A stretch of DNA of 64,000 nt from Natronospirillum operosum (GCF_004768465.1 NZ_SRMF01000001.1:969893-1033892), one strand, 5' to 3'; counted from the first letter of the stretch, positions 20,326-33,160 are shown. The notes: generated by a model from the letters alone, not told the origin. Translations and numbers: made by a program.

Positions 20326-21252
20326 ATGTGGTTTTTTCTCTTCACGATGCTCCTGGTCGTGATCCTGGTGGCCGCAATATGGATGGGACGCCAGGCCGCC
20401 GAACGCGAACGGGAAGAACTGGAGCAGCGACAACAGGCGCGCCAGTTCAAACACCGACTCGAAGAAATCAATGACGTGGCCCAGGCCCTGATTACCTATG
20501 ACGGCGACAGCCTGCTGCTGGAAGCCATTGGCCAGTTTCGAATCAACCAGATCAAATCCCGGCTCGATATTCTGGGGGAAGTCGAGGGCGACCCGAACGG
20601 GGAACTGGCCACCGCCCAGACCTTCCTGACCGAACTGCCCGAAACGCTGGAAAAGCAGAAATCCAGACTGCCCGATGAAGAGCATGAACTGAACCAGATG
20701 AAAAAACTGCTGTTCAAGGGTATCAAGCTGATCAAGCTCATGCAGTCACATGGCGAGATCAGCGACAGCGAAGCCCTGGATCATGCCAGGCGCCTGCGCA
20801 TCCGCCTGCTCAAGGCGGAGGTCAACGCCTATATCCAGCAGGGTCGCTCGGTGCTGGAGAGTGGTGAGCGCTCGAAAGCAGCCGCCTACTTCAAGCACGC
20901 CAAGGAAATGCTCGTCGCCACCAGCCTGAGATTCCCGGAACGGGCCAGCATGATCAAGCGCATTTCCAGAATGATCTGGGGCATCTATTCTTCCCACGAG
21001 GATGGTGACGAGCTGCAGGAAGATCTGGATCTGACGGAAGACGAACGACCGGACGCTGATGAGTCCGCCGAGGATATTGTCGCCCGGGAAAGTGCTTCAC
21101 TGGCCACTGAGGCAGGCACCTATCAGGGGCAAAGCGAAACGGAACCGGCGCCGCAGGCAGCCGCACCCAGGGGTGCGGAGAAACCCGGGGACACGAAGCA
21201 GGACCCCCCGGCAGACAGTCCGGCGCGCAAGCAGCAGTCGACTGGCAACTAA
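20326..21252 (+). CDS. Uncharacterised membrane-anchored coiled-coil protein
   Basis: I do not recognise this 308-residue protein. It has one N-terminal membrane helix ([18 protein letters not shown], residues 3-20) followed by a Glu/Gln/Arg-rich coiled-coil segment (about 22-55). A helical body to about residue 220 includes a TPR-like stretch ([20 protein letters not shown]). The tail from about 225 is acidic and Pro/Ala-rich and looks disordered. AGGGA six bases before the ATG supports the start. It lies between divergent topA and convergent fadA, where Pseudomonas also carries uncharacterised genes. A bidirectional terminator follows. Confidence 0.8.
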   Translation: MWFFLFTMLLVVILVAAIWMGRQAAEREREELEQRQQARQFKHRLEEINDVAQALITYDGDSLLLEAIGQFRINQIKSRLDILGEVEGDPNGELATAQTFLTELPETLEKQKSRLPDEEHELNQMKKLLFKGIKLIKLMQSHGEISDSEALDHARRLRIRLLKAEVNAYIQQGRSVLESGERSKAAAYFKHAKEMLVATSLRFPERASMIKRISRMIWGIYSSHEDGDELQEDLDLTEDERPDADESAEDIVARESASLATEAGTYQGQSETEPAPQAAAPRGAEKPGDTKQDPPADSPARKQQSTGN

Positions 21253-21265
21253 ACACGGAGCGCCA

Positions 21266-21290
21266 AAAAACGGCCCGCAAGGGCCGTTTT
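21266..21290. terminator. Bidirectional terminator between the 20326 gene and fadA
   Basis: AAAACGGCCC-GCAA-GGGCCGTTTT is a perfect 10-base stem with A/T ends, 13 bases after the upstream stop and 23 bases beyond the fadA stop. Confidence 0.92.
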
Positions 21291-21313
21291 CAGCTATCGC
21301 TCATGGTCCAGGT

Positions 21314-24659
<3,346 letters not shown>

Positions 24660-24721
24660 AAGGTTGCTCCGTTGTCGACGTTATAGGGTACGGGGCTGTT
24701 GCCCACGCCAAACGCATGATT

Positions 24722-24735
24722 TAAACGCTTGTTTG
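24722..24735. promoter_or_regulatory. PsrA-type operator candidate upstream of fadBA
   Basis: TAAAC-GCTT-GTTTG fits the palindromic AAAC-N2-4-GTTT core described for PsrA, the TetR-family fatty-acid sensor of Pseudomonas, about 65 bases before fadB. The sequence match and position are direct; binding by PsrA is inferred, and psrA itself is not in the window. Confidence 0.55.
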
Positions 24736-24821
24736 AATTCTGGCTACAAGATGCTCCGAGCCGGCGGGTCGGTCAATGCCTGCCGGGCAGTCCTGTCAGT
24801 ATAGCGAGCAGATAAGGGTTG

Positions 24822-25346
24822 TCAGACCGGATTTGATGAAATTACTTCATAAAGATCCTGCAGCGTCTCGGCAAACACCCTCTGCAGCGCCTGGATCCTG
24901 TTATCCGCATCCCTTTCTTCAATGCACAGAGCCACGCCGTCGGGCAGCACCACCAGACAGTCGACCCAGTCCGGCAGCGCCTGCAGGGCCGCACTGAGCC
25001 GCTGTTGCTCGGCGCCCCGCAAGCGGAACGTCGGGTCTTTCCAGACCCAGCCATAGGGCAGGCCCATGCCACTCTCACCGGTGCTGCGCACCACGGTCAG
25101 CTCGGGCAGGCTGGGCCGGGTGCTGCCCCGTACCCGTTTCTTGTAGGCCGTCAGCAGGCGGGTCTGCCCATCGATGCGGCCGCGCTCACTGGTGTCGGGA
25201 ACGGATACCGTGGTCACTGAAAAGCCGGCCTGCATGGCCTGCTGACGCATACTGGCCCGGCGCCGGTCACTCTTGCTCGGCTGCGCCCAGAGCAGCGAGC
25301 CCACAGCACTGAGTATCAATATGGCGGCAACCAGGGAGGCGGTCAT
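24822..25346 (-). CDS. Uncharacterised protein with N-terminal membrane segment
   Basis: I do not recognise this 174-residue protein. Residues 3-21 (ASLVAAILILSAVGSLLWA) form a signal anchor or uncleaved membrane helix, followed by a basic stretch KSDRRRASMRQQAM. The rest is soluble with a conserved-looking core LPYGWVWKDPTFRL. Its ATG overlaps the stop of the DUF6901-like gene (ATGA), so the two are translationally coupled and probably act together. No catalytic motif is evident. Confidence 0.7.
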   Translation of the reverse strand: MTASLVAAILILSAVGSLLWAQPSKSDRRRASMRQQAMQAGFSVTTVSVPDTSERGRIDGQTRLLTAYKKRVRGSTRPSLPELTVVRSTGESGMGLPYGWVWKDPTFRLRGAEQQRLSAALQALPDWVDCLVVLPDGVALCIEERDADNRIQALQRVFAETLQDLYEVISSNPV

Positions 25347-26077
25347 GGCAGGCTCGACTCCTGGTTGCTCGGGCGTACACCCTCATAGGGTGAAATATCC
25401 GATTCCGCCATGAAAGCATGTCGGACCTTCTGCAACTGAGCTTCCAGTGAATAGGACACACTGGACGCCATGGCAAAGAAACTGAGCAGCGCTTTCAGGT
25501 TGGATTCGCCTTCACAGCCGGCGTTGACCCGCTGCCACATGGCCTGATTCACCAGTTGCAGTTCGTTGTTCAGTTCCACCAGACCGTGCAGGGTCCAGTC
25601 AGCCTGATGGTCGGCCTGATGATGGAAGTACTGCCGCAGCAGATAGGTGCCCACGCTGCGGATAATGAACTCCTCCTGCGATGCAAACGGCAGATGCGTG
25701 TAGGCCATGGGCTTGAGCTTGTTCAGAATCGGACAGGCGCAATTGGCCATCAGCAGCCCCATCAGTGAGCGCAGCCCTTCTTCCAGCCCGGTGATCTTGT
25801 GATATTGCCGTGCCGGAGACTCCACAGTGACAGTAACCCGCTGCGTCGCCGGCAGGGCACTGAAATCCTCAACCACCTGCTGAATATCCACCGCCGCCGG
25901 ACAGCGGGCATCCTGGTCCTTGTCCAGCGGGCAATTGGAACACTGGTGATAGGCCAAACGGGTCCAGCGGGCAGGCTCTGCTGCGCGCGTGGTACCGGTC
26001 TCGCCCTGCCCTGTTGCAATGATGTACTCCAGGGGCTGCGCCTGGTCCGCCAGCTCAAAGCGGTATCGAATCGCCAT
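25343..26077 (-). CDS. DUF6901-like conserved protein with a cysteine cluster
   Basis: This 244-residue cytoplasmic protein starts MAIRYRFELADQ. Its cysteine group is CSNCPLDKDQDARCPAA with later NCACPI, which could bind a metal or Fe-S cluster. The second half is helical (SYSLEAQLQKVRHAFMAESD near the end). I place it with the DUF6901 type from memory of that cysteine pattern, so the family name is tentative. It is coupled to the following membrane-segment protein and lies 32 bases after uup in the same direction. Confidence 0.6.
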   Translation of the reverse strand: MAIRYRFELADQAQPLEYIIATGQGETGTTRAAEPARWTRLAYHQCSNCPLDKDQDARCPAAVDIQQVVEDFSALPATQRVTVTVESPARQYHKITGLEEGLRSLMGLLMANCACPILNKLKPMAYTHLPFASQEEFIIRSVGTYLLRQYFHHQADHQADWTLHGLVELNNELQLVNQAMWQRVNAGCEGESNLKALLSFFAMASSVSYSLEAQLQKVRHAFMAESDISPYEGVRPSNQESSLP

Positions 26078-26109
26078 AACTACCTCGGTTCTTGTTGTCT
26101 TTGCAGCCT

Positions 26110-28014
26110 CTATCCCGAAACCTGTTCCTCCAGTTCCAGCCAGCGCTCCATGGCAGCATCAAGCTGAGCCTGATATTCACTGAGCTGTTCGAGTACCGAG
26201 TGGACCTGGTCGGGATCACCCTGATAGAAGGCCGGATCCGCTACCACCTGTTCCTGCTCTGCAATCAGTTGCTCCAGCTGCTCTATGTGCGCCGGCAACT
26301 GGTCATATTCACGCTGAATCTTGTAACTCAGTTTGCCGGGGCGCTTTCCCTTTCTAGCATGGTTGGAGCCCTCAGACCGACTCTGGCGCGACCCTACAAT
26401 CGTATTTTGTGTAGTTTTGTGACCCGTGACACGCTGACGCTGCAGCCATTCCTGCCACTCCCGGTAGCCACCCACCAGCGGCACCACCTCGCCACCACCC
26501 GGCAGACCCCAGACCCGTGTTGCCACATTGTCGATAAAGTAACGGTCGTGACTGATCAGAATGACGGTACCGGAAAACTCGGTAATCAGTTCTTCCAGCA
26601 GTTCGAGCGTGTCGATATCCAGATCGTTGCTCGGCTCGTCAAGCACCAGCAGGTTGGCTGGCTGACTGAACAGCCGGGCCAGCAGCAGACGATTGGCTTC
26701 GCCCCCGCTCAGCGTCTTGACCGGACTGCGCGCCTGTGCCGGGCTGAACAGAAAGCGCTCCAGCCAGCTGATGATATGCACCCGCTGGCCGTTGATATCG
26801 ATGAAGTCGCGGCCCTCTGACACCGTGTCCATCACGGTACGCTCAGGGTCAAGCTGATGGCGCCCCTGATCGAAGTAGGCGACCTCCAGCCCGGTGCCCG
26901 CCCGCACCTGTCCGCTGTCGGGTTCCAACTGCCCCAGCAGCAGCCGCACCAGGGTGGTCTTGCCAACCCCGTTCGGCCCCAGCAGAGCCACGGTGTCACC
27001 ACGCATCACCTCGGTACTGAAATGGCTGACAATCGGCCGCTCCGGGTAGGAGAAACTCAGATCCTTCAGTTCGAACACCAGGCGACCGCTGCGTTCGGCC
27101 TCGGCCAGGCTCATGCGGGCGGAGCCGCCGACCTCACGCCTTTCAGCCCGCTGCTGACGCAGTGCCTGCAGGCGGCGCACGCGGCCTTCATTACGTGTTC
27201 GCCGGGCCTTGATACCCTGACGAATCCAGACTTCTTCCGCTTTCAGCCTGCGATCAAACTCGGCATTCTGCTCGGCCTCGATGCGCAGCCGATCCTCCCG
27301 CGCCGCCAGAAAGGTTTCATAGGGCGCCGGATATCGATGCAGTGTGCTGCGATCCAGTTCTATGATGTGGTCGGCCACGGCATCGATAAACTGGCGATCG
27401 TGACTGATAAAAATCACCAACCCGCGAAAATCGCGCAGCCAGTTTTCCAGGCCTTCTATGCTTTTGATATCGAGATGGTTGGTCGGTTCGTCCAGCAGCA
27501 ATACATTGGGGTCCAGGATCAGGGCACGCGCCACCAGCGCCTTGCGTCGCCAGCCACCGGACAGCTCCGACAGCCGCGTGTCGGCCTGCAGTTCAAACTG
27601 GGTCAGAGCCGATTCCGCCCGCTGCTCCAGATTCCAGGCCATGTGATCATCGAGCCACTGCTGCAGCCGCTCAACGGCTTTCGATTCCGGGTCCTGCCGC
27701 AGCGCGGCCTGGTAATCCAGCAGTTTGCGGCCGGCTTCACCGGCGCCGGCCATGATGAATTCGTACAGCGTTTCCCCGCTGGGCTTGGGCAGTTCCTGCG
27801 GCACATAACCGATGACGGCATCTTCAGACCAACCGACACGCCCCTGGTCCGGTGTTTCCACACCGGCCAGCAGCCGCATCAGGGTACTCTTGCCCTCCCC
27901 GTTGCGGCCGACCAGGCACAGGCGTTCATCAGTGGACTGCTGCCAGTCGACGCCTTCCAGCACCGGTGCCGACCCATAGGCATGATGCAGGGACTGTAAA
28001 GAAAGTGTCAACAT
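26110..28014 (-). CDS. uup: ABC-F family ATPase Uup
   Basis: This protein of about 634 residues has two ABC ATPase domains without membrane segments. Walker A motifs are GRNGEGKST and GPNGVGKTT; the signature motifs are LSGGWRRK and LSGGEANR; Walker B regions are LLLDEPTN and LVLDEPSN. The linker and C-terminal coiled coil (HIEQLEQLIAEQEQVV) match Uup. ABC-F proteins act on ribosomes, and Uup also affects transposon excision and recombination intermediates. I chose the ATG at 28014 for homology to the family start and its 635-residue length; a longer version from 28050 has no ribosome site. Confidence 0.93.
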   Translation of the reverse strand: MLTLSLQSLHHAYGSAPVLEGVDWQQSTDERLCLVGRNGEGKSTLMRLLAGVETPDQGRVGWSEDAVIGYVPQELPKPSGETLYEFIMAGAGEAGRKLLDYQAALRQDPESKAVERLQQWLDDHMAWNLEQRAESALTQFELQADTRLSELSGGWRRKALVARALILDPNVLLLDEPTNHLDIKSIEGLENWLRDFRGLVIFISHDRQFIDAVADHIIELDRSTLHRYPAPYETFLAAREDRLRIEAEQNAEFDRRLKAEEVWIRQGIKARRTRNEGRVRRLQALRQQRAERREVGGSARMSLAEAERSGRLVFELKDLSFSYPERPIVSHFSTEVMRGDTVALLGPNGVGKTTLVRLLLGQLEPDSGQVRAGTGLEVAYFDQGRHQLDPERTVMDTVSEGRDFIDINGQRVHIISWLERFLFSPAQARSPVKTLSGGEANRLLLARLFSQPANLLVLDEPSNDLDIDTLELLEELITEFSGTVILISHDRYFIDNVATRVWGLPGGGEVVPLVGGYREWQEWLQRQRVTGHKTTQNTIVGSRQSRSEGSNHARKGKRPGKLSYKIQREYDQLPAHIEQLEQLIAEQEQVVADPAFYQGDPDQVHSVLEQLSEYQAQLDAAMERWLELEEQVSG

Positions 28015-28123
28015 GATAAGTATCAGGATTCCGAATTCATACAGCCCCATATACTAGCGCGACTATGCCTTCAGTGTCTGTGGTTCGGTCGCGAAGCCCT
28101 CTTATTTTGAACGGAAATTCTCC

Positions 28124-29182
28124 ATGAAACGATTCCTCGGCCAGGGCGCGGCCATTCTGATCATGTTGCTGTTGACAGTGTGGATGTACTCGGGTCTCGA
28201 TGCAGATCTGGCTCCCCCTGATTCCGTACAGTCCCCGGGTGATGATCAGTTGTCCCGAGTACAGGTTCGTACCTTGCTGGCCGAAGACACAGCGCGCACG
28301 CTGATCGTCAATGGCGAGACCCGCGTCAATCGCGAGGTATTGGTACGCGCTCAGGTGACCGGCACCATTGATCAGATTGCGGTCAGCCAGGGCGATCAGG
28401 TCAGCAGCGGCGACCTGCTGGCGGTCATTGATGAAGGTGACCTGCCCGATCAGTTGCTCTCGGCGCGCGCCCTGGAGCGTCAGCGTGAAGCGGAACTCGA
28501 CGGCGTGCGCAGGCTCGTGGAACGCGGTCTGCAGACCACGTCGGATCGGCGGGCAGCAGAAGCTCTGTTCGAGGATGCCGTGGCCAACCGGCGCAGTCTG
28601 GAACGGCAACTGGAGCGCACTCGCATCCATGCCCCCTTCGGTGGCGTGATCGAAGAGCGCTTTGTGGAACAGGGCTCCTATGTCAGCACCGGCGGCGAAG
28701 TCGTGCGCATACTCGACTATTCACCCCTGAAGATTCGCGCGCAGGTGTCCGAAAGCAGAATCGGCAGCCTGGCGTTGGGCAATGATGCGGAAATCACTTT
28801 GGTTACCGGTGATCGATTCATGGGGCGCATCAGCCATATCGGCACCCGAGCTCGGCCCGAGACCCGCACCTTTACCGTGGATATCGAAGCTACGGAAGCC
28901 GCTCCGGCAGTGGCCGGGGTAACGGCCGAGATTCGCTTCCCACTGGCGGCAGTCCGGGCGCACTTCGTGTCCCCTGCCCTGCTCAGTCTGAACGAACAGG
29001 GGGATCTCGCGCTCAAGCATCTGACTGCCGACGACCGGGTCGTTTCCTCTGCAGTGGAACTGGTGCGATCGTCCACCGATGGCATCTGGGTCACCGGACT
29101 GCCTGACGTGGCGCGGGTGATTACCGTGGGCCAGGGCTTCGTGGCCGTTGGACAGACAGTTGACGCGGTCGAGGCCAACTGA
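28124..29182 (+). CDS. RND efflux periplasmic adaptor (membrane fusion protein)
   Basis: This 352-residue protein has an N-terminal membrane anchor (GAAILIMLLLTVWMYSGL). The split lipoyl domain is VTGTIDQIAVSQGDQVSSGDLLAVID and IHAPFGGVIEERFVEQGSYV. A short alpha-hairpin lies between the halves, and beta-barrel and membrane-proximal domains follow. It bridges the inner-membrane pump to an outer-membrane channel. The hairpin is short for a member of this family. It ends two bases before the permease gene, and no outer-membrane channel gene is nearby, so a TolC-like protein elsewhere is expected. Confidence 0.92.
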   Translation: MKRFLGQGAAILIMLLLTVWMYSGLDADLAPPDSVQSPGDDQLSRVQVRTLLAEDTARTLIVNGETRVNREVLVRAQVTGTIDQIAVSQGDQVSSGDLLAVIDEGDLPDQLLSARALERQREAELDGVRRLVERGLQTTSDRRAAEALFEDAVANRRSLERQLERTRIHAPFGGVIEERFVEQGSYVSTGGEVVRILDYSPLKIRAQVSESRIGSLALGNDAEITLVTGDRFMGRISHIGTRARPETRTFTVDIEATEAAPAVAGVTAEIRFPLAAVRAHFVSPALLSLNEQGDLALKHLTADDRVVSSAVELVRSSTDGIWVTGLPDVARVITVGQGFVAVGQTVDAVEAN

Positions 29183-29184
29183 GC

Positions 29185-32100
29185 ATGGAAACCATCATCA
29201 ATGCCGCGCTGAACCGGGTCAGAACCGTCTTTCTGCTTTTCACGCTGGTCGTGGTCGCCGGCGCCTACGCGTTCAATACCATTCCCCGGGAATCCGAGCC
29301 GGACATCACCGTCCCCTGGATTTATGTCTCGGTGGGGCTGGAAGGCATTTCACCGCAGGACGCCGACCGCATGCTGGTCAACCCGATAGCCCAGGAAATC
29401 AGGGGACTCGACGGCCTGCGCGAATACACCTCTGTGGCCACTGAAGGCCATGCCTCCATCATCATGGAATTCCGTACCGGAGTGGACATTGATCAGGCTC
29501 TGGATGATGTCAGGCGCAAGGTCGATCGGGCCAAACCCAACCTGCCCAGCGGCGCCGACGACCCGACCGTCAACGAAATCAATCTGGCGCTGTTCCCGAT
29601 TCTCAATGTGAATCTGTTCGGTGAACTGGATGATCGCATCCTCTACACCATCGCCGAGCGTCTGCAGGAGGATCTGGAGGCACTGCCCGGAGTTCTGGAA
29701 GCGCCCATCATCGGCATCCGGGAGGAACTGGCCGAGATCATCGTCGATCCGGCCATGATGGCCAGCTACAACCTGTCCAATGAAGAACTGGTCGACCAGG
29801 TTCGGCGCAACAACCAACTGGTTACTGCCGGCAGCCTGGATACCGGGGCCGGTCGCTTTTCGGTCAAGGTGCCAGGGCTGATAGAGACCGAGGATGACAT
29901 TCTCAATCTGCCCATTCGTTCGACGCAGGACGCCGTGGTGCGATTCCAGGACATTGCCATCGGTCAGCGCACCTATGCCGATGCCACCCAGTACTCCAGA
30001 GTCAATGGTCAGCCGGCAGTGACGCTGGAAATCACCAAGCGCGTGGGCGAAAACATCATAGACACGGTGCGGGATGTAAAAGCCGTCGTGGAAGCGCAGC
30101 AAGGCGAATGGCCGGAAGGCCTGCAGGTCAGCTTTACCGCCGATCAGTCCGTCATGGTTGAAGAGACCCTGTCCGACCTGTTCAACAGTGTTGGGCTGGC
30201 CACCCTGCTGGTGGTCATTGTCATGCTCTGGACACTGGGTATCCGCACCTCCATTCTGGTCGGCATCTCCATACCCGCCTCGTTCCTGTGCGGCATTCTG
30301 CTGCTGTCGATCATGGGCCATACCCTGAACATCATTGTGCTCTTTTCGCTGATTCTGTGTGTGGGCATTCTGGTGGACGGAGCCATTGTGGTGACCGAGT
30401 ACGCCGACCGGCGGATGAGTTCAGGTGTGCCCAGGCTGAATGCCTTTCGGGAGGCGGCTACCCGGATGGCCTGGCCGGTCATATCGTCCACTCTAACCAC
30501 GCTGGCCGTTTTTGCACCGCTGCTGTTCTGGCCCGGCATCGTTGGGGAATTCATGGGCTTCATGCCGGTCACCGTGATTGTGACGCTGGGCAGCGCACTG
30601 GTGGTGGCCCTGATCGTGATGCCGGCGCTGGGGTCGGTCATTGGCAAGCCTGCGGTCATTTCCCAGCGCAAGGCAAACAACCTGATTGCCGCCAACCAGG
30701 GCAATGTAGAACGGATGACCGGCGCCGCCGGGCTCTACATTCGGGCGCTCAGGCAAATGCTGCGCGTGCCTTTGCTGGTGCTGGCGAGCGTCATCTTCAT
30801 CATCGCTTCGCTGGGCTATTTCTATGCCCAGTACGGTAAGGGGGTGGAATTCTTCCCCGAGATTGATTCGGACTTTGGCAGCATCGTGGTGCGCGCACGC
30901 GGTAACCTGTCACTCGATGAACGCGATGTGCTGGTACGACAGGTCGAGAATCACATCTTGCAGATGCCGGAAGTGCGTTCCGTCAACACGCGCACCTCGG
31001 CCTTTGAAATGCAGAACCAGGCAGCCGATACCATCGGTGTATTGCAGCTCGAACTGGTATCCTGGGAACACCGACCCACGGCACTTCAGGTCATGGACCA
31101 GATTGTGCGCGAGACCCGCCATATCCCGGGGATTGTGGTCGAGCGACAGGCGCTGGCGATGGGGCCGACGGCTGGGGTCGATATTCAGTTGGATCTGGTC
31201 TCCAATGACCTGGCAGCACTGACGGAAACCACCCGGGAACTGACTCGCCAACTGCAAAGTGACGGCCGCTATGTCGAGGTATCCAACAATCTGCCGCTGG
31301 AAGGGCTGGAGTGGCGGATCGACATAGACAGACAGGCAGCGAGTCGCTTTGACGCTGACCTTGCATCTGTCGGGGCGGCCATGCAGATGCTGACCACGGG
31401 CCTGACCATCGGTACCTATCGCCCGGCTGATGCCGATGAAGAACTCGATATCCGATTGCGCTACCCGTTCAGTGGTCGCGATCTGGACATGATCGACCGG
31501 CTGACCGTCACTGCCGGTGGCCAGCAGATTCCACTGTCCAACTTTATCGAACGTCGTGCGCAGAGCCCGGAGGGAGACTTGCGCCGTACCGACGGCAATC
31601 TGACCTACCGCATTGAAGCCAATGCAGCCCCCGATTATCTGGTGGCGGACCTGGTCGATGACATGAGCCGTCGGTTTGCAGAGATGCGAGCTGCAGGTGA
31701 GATTCCCGACAGCGTGGTGCCCCGCTTCCGGGGCGATCAGGAAGAACAGGATGAGGCAGCACAGTTCCTGTCCCTGGCCTTCATGGTGGCCATTTTCCTG
31801 ATGTTCGTGATTCTGGTAACGCAGTTCAACAGCCTGTATCAGGCGTTGCTGATCATGAGTGCCATCGTGTTTTCTTCGGCCGGTGTGTTGCTGGGTCTGC
31901 TGCTCACCGGACAACCCTTTGGCATTGTCATGGTGGGTGTGGCCATCATTGCTCTGGCCGGTATTGTGGTGAACAACAATATCGTATTGATCGACACCTA
32001 CAATGTGATACGTCGCCAGGGGGACAGCCCGACCAATGCCGCCATCAAGACCGCGGCACAGCGTCTGCGGCCGGTGCTGCTGACTTCAATAACAACCGTG

Positions 32101-32349
32101 CTCGGGCTGTTGCCCATGGCCCTGCAATTGAATATCGATCTGCTGGCGCGGACCATAACCGTTGGCGCTCCCGCCTCTCAGTGGTGGGCACAGCTGTCAA
32201 CAGCCATCGTGGGCGGACTGACCTTTGCGACGATTCTTACTCTGGTTCTGACGCCCTGTTTACTGGTGGGCGGGGATCACATGATCGAACGCTTGCGGGC
32301 TTTCAGGTTGCGGAAACCCGTTGAGTCGAGCGCGTCACAGGACGCATGA
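29185..32349 (+). CDS. RND efflux permease with atypical proton-relay residues
   Basis: This 1054-residue pump has the RND duplicated layout: membrane helix 1, a large periplasmic porter loop, six helices, then the same plan repeated. In helix 4 the usual Asp-Asp pair of HAE1 pumps is Asp398-Gly399 (GILVDGAIVV). In helix 10 the usual Lys is Asn930 (AGIVVNNNIV). It is the partner of the adaptor two bases upstream and should export hydrophobic or amphiphilic compounds with proton entry; substrates are unknown. The last 47 bases overlap the MOSC gene on the other strand. Confidence 0.94.
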   Translation: METIINAALNRVRTVFLLFTLVVVAGAYAFNTIPRESEPDITVPWIYVSVGLEGISPQDADRMLVNPIAQEIRGLDGLREYTSVATEGHASIIMEFRTGVDIDQALDDVRRKVDRAKPNLPSGADDPTVNEINLALFPILNVNLFGELDDRILYTIAERLQEDLEALPGVLEAPIIGIREELAEIIVDPAMMASYNLSNEELVDQVRRNNQLVTAGSLDTGAGRFSVKVPGLIETEDDILNLPIRSTQDAVVRFQDIAIGQRTYADATQYSRVNGQPAVTLEITKRVGENIIDTVRDVKAVVEAQQGEWPEGLQVSFTADQSVMVEETLSDLFNSVGLATLLVVIVMLWTLGIRTSILVGISIPASFLCGILLLSIMGHTLNIIVLFSLILCVGILVDGAIVVTEYADRRMSSGVPRLNAFREAATRMAWPVISSTLTTLAVFAPLLFWPGIVGEFMGFMPVTVIVTLGSALVVALIVMPALGSVIGKPAVISQRKANNLIAANQGNVERMTGAAGLYIRALRQMLRVPLLVLASVIFIIASLGYFYAQYGKGVEFFPEIDSDFGSIVVRARGNLSLDERDVLVRQVENHILQMPEVRSVNTRTSAFEMQNQAADTIGVLQLELVSWEHRPTALQVMDQIVRETRHIPGIVVERQALAMGPTAGVDIQLDLVSNDLAALTETTRELTRQLQSDGRYVEVSNNLPLEGLEWRIDIDRQAASRFDADLASVGAAMQMLTTGLTIGTYRPADADEELDIRLRYPFSGRDLDMIDRLTVTAGGQQIPLSNFIERRAQSPEGDLRRTDGNLTYRIEANAAPDYLVADLVDDMSRRFAEMRAAGEIPDSVVPRFRGDQEEQDEAAQFLSLAFMVAIFLMFVILVTQFNSLYQALLIMSAIVFSSAGVLLGLLLTGQPFGIVMVGVAIIALAGIVVNNNIVLIDTYNVIRRQGDSPTNAAIKTAAQRLRPVLLTSITTVLGLLPMALQLNIDLLARTITVGAPASQWWAQLSTAIVGGLTFATILTLVLTPCLLVGGDHMIERLRAFRLRKPVESSASQDA

Positions 32350-33142
32350 TCTCTCCCAGCATCAGGGGTGACTCTGCCAGCCCGGCCATGGCATTGACAC
32401 CGAACACCGGTTTGCCGCCGATGGCATTGTGCGCCAGGATATGGCGCAGCACTGTCGGCGTGCGCTCCTCAGTGCCAGGGCGCAGGGTGACCACGGCGCA
32501 GCGTTCGCAGGGTTTGACCAGGTTCAGGCGATGCTGGTCGCTCTCCAGTGCCGCCCAGTCATGCTCGGCCCAGGGCTCGCCGCCGCTGACCACCACATTG
32601 GGTCTGAAGCGGGCCATTTCCAGTGGCACGGGTGCATTCTGATTGAGTGCCTGCAGAGACTCTTCATGGCAGACCAGAAGCGGAAACCCATCGGCAAAAC
32701 CGACCTGCCCCCGAGCCCATTGCGCATTCACCGCTCGTGGCGCGTCAGTACGATAACGCACCAGTCGAACCGGCGTATCCAGATAATGACCAAGCCATTG
32801 GTTAACTGCCTGCGATGCCACTGACACCTGCACGGTATCGTGCCAGACCGTCACCTCCGTATCCTGAGTACAGTCTTCCGGGTTGACCGGGCACTGCTCT
32901 CCATCGGGAGCGGTGATACGCAACTGCTGCCCGAGCAGACTGGCGTGAAAGAGACCCAGCACAGGGGTTTTGCGCTGCGACATGAACTGCCCCTGCGCAT
33001 CGACCAACATCCAGCGACGGTCGTCGACTGGACCAGATTCATCGAAACGAAGTGAAGCGACCGGGTTGCCAGCCATACCCTTGACGGGATAGGTCCACAA
33101 CCCGGTAACCAGCAACTCCCTCACTGCGGGCTCCTCCGACAT
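32303..33142 (-). CDS. MOSC domain protein (YcbX-like, lacking the ferredoxin domain)
   Basis: This 279-residue protein begins with a MOSC N-terminal beta-barrel (GLWTYPVKGMAGNPV, DRRWMLVDAQGQFMSQR). It continues into the MOSC domain (RFRPNVVVSGGEPWAEHDW, KPCERCAVVTLRPGTEER). The Cys-x-x-Cys pair in KPCERC includes the cysteine position used for molybdenum cofactor in YcbX and mARC enzymes. The C-terminal 2Fe-2S domain of E. coli YcbX is missing, so an external electron donor would be needed. A role in reducing N-hydroxylated compounds is inferred. It overlaps the RND permease tail-to-tail by 47 bases. Confidence 0.85.
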   Translation of the reverse strand: MSEEPAVRELLVTGLWTYPVKGMAGNPVASLRFDESGPVDDRRWMLVDAQGQFMSQRKTPVLGLFHASLLGQQLRITAPDGEQCPVNPEDCTQDTEVTVWHDTVQVSVASQAVNQWLGHYLDTPVRLVRYRTDAPRAVNAQWARGQVGFADGFPLLVCHEESLQALNQNAPVPLEMARFRPNVVVSGGEPWAEHDWAALESDQHRLNLVKPCERCAVVTLRPGTEERTPTVLRHILAHNAIGGKPVFGVNAMAGLAESPLMLGEIMRPVTRSTQRVSAT

Positions 33143-33160
33143 GGGCGAGCCAGCAGAGTA

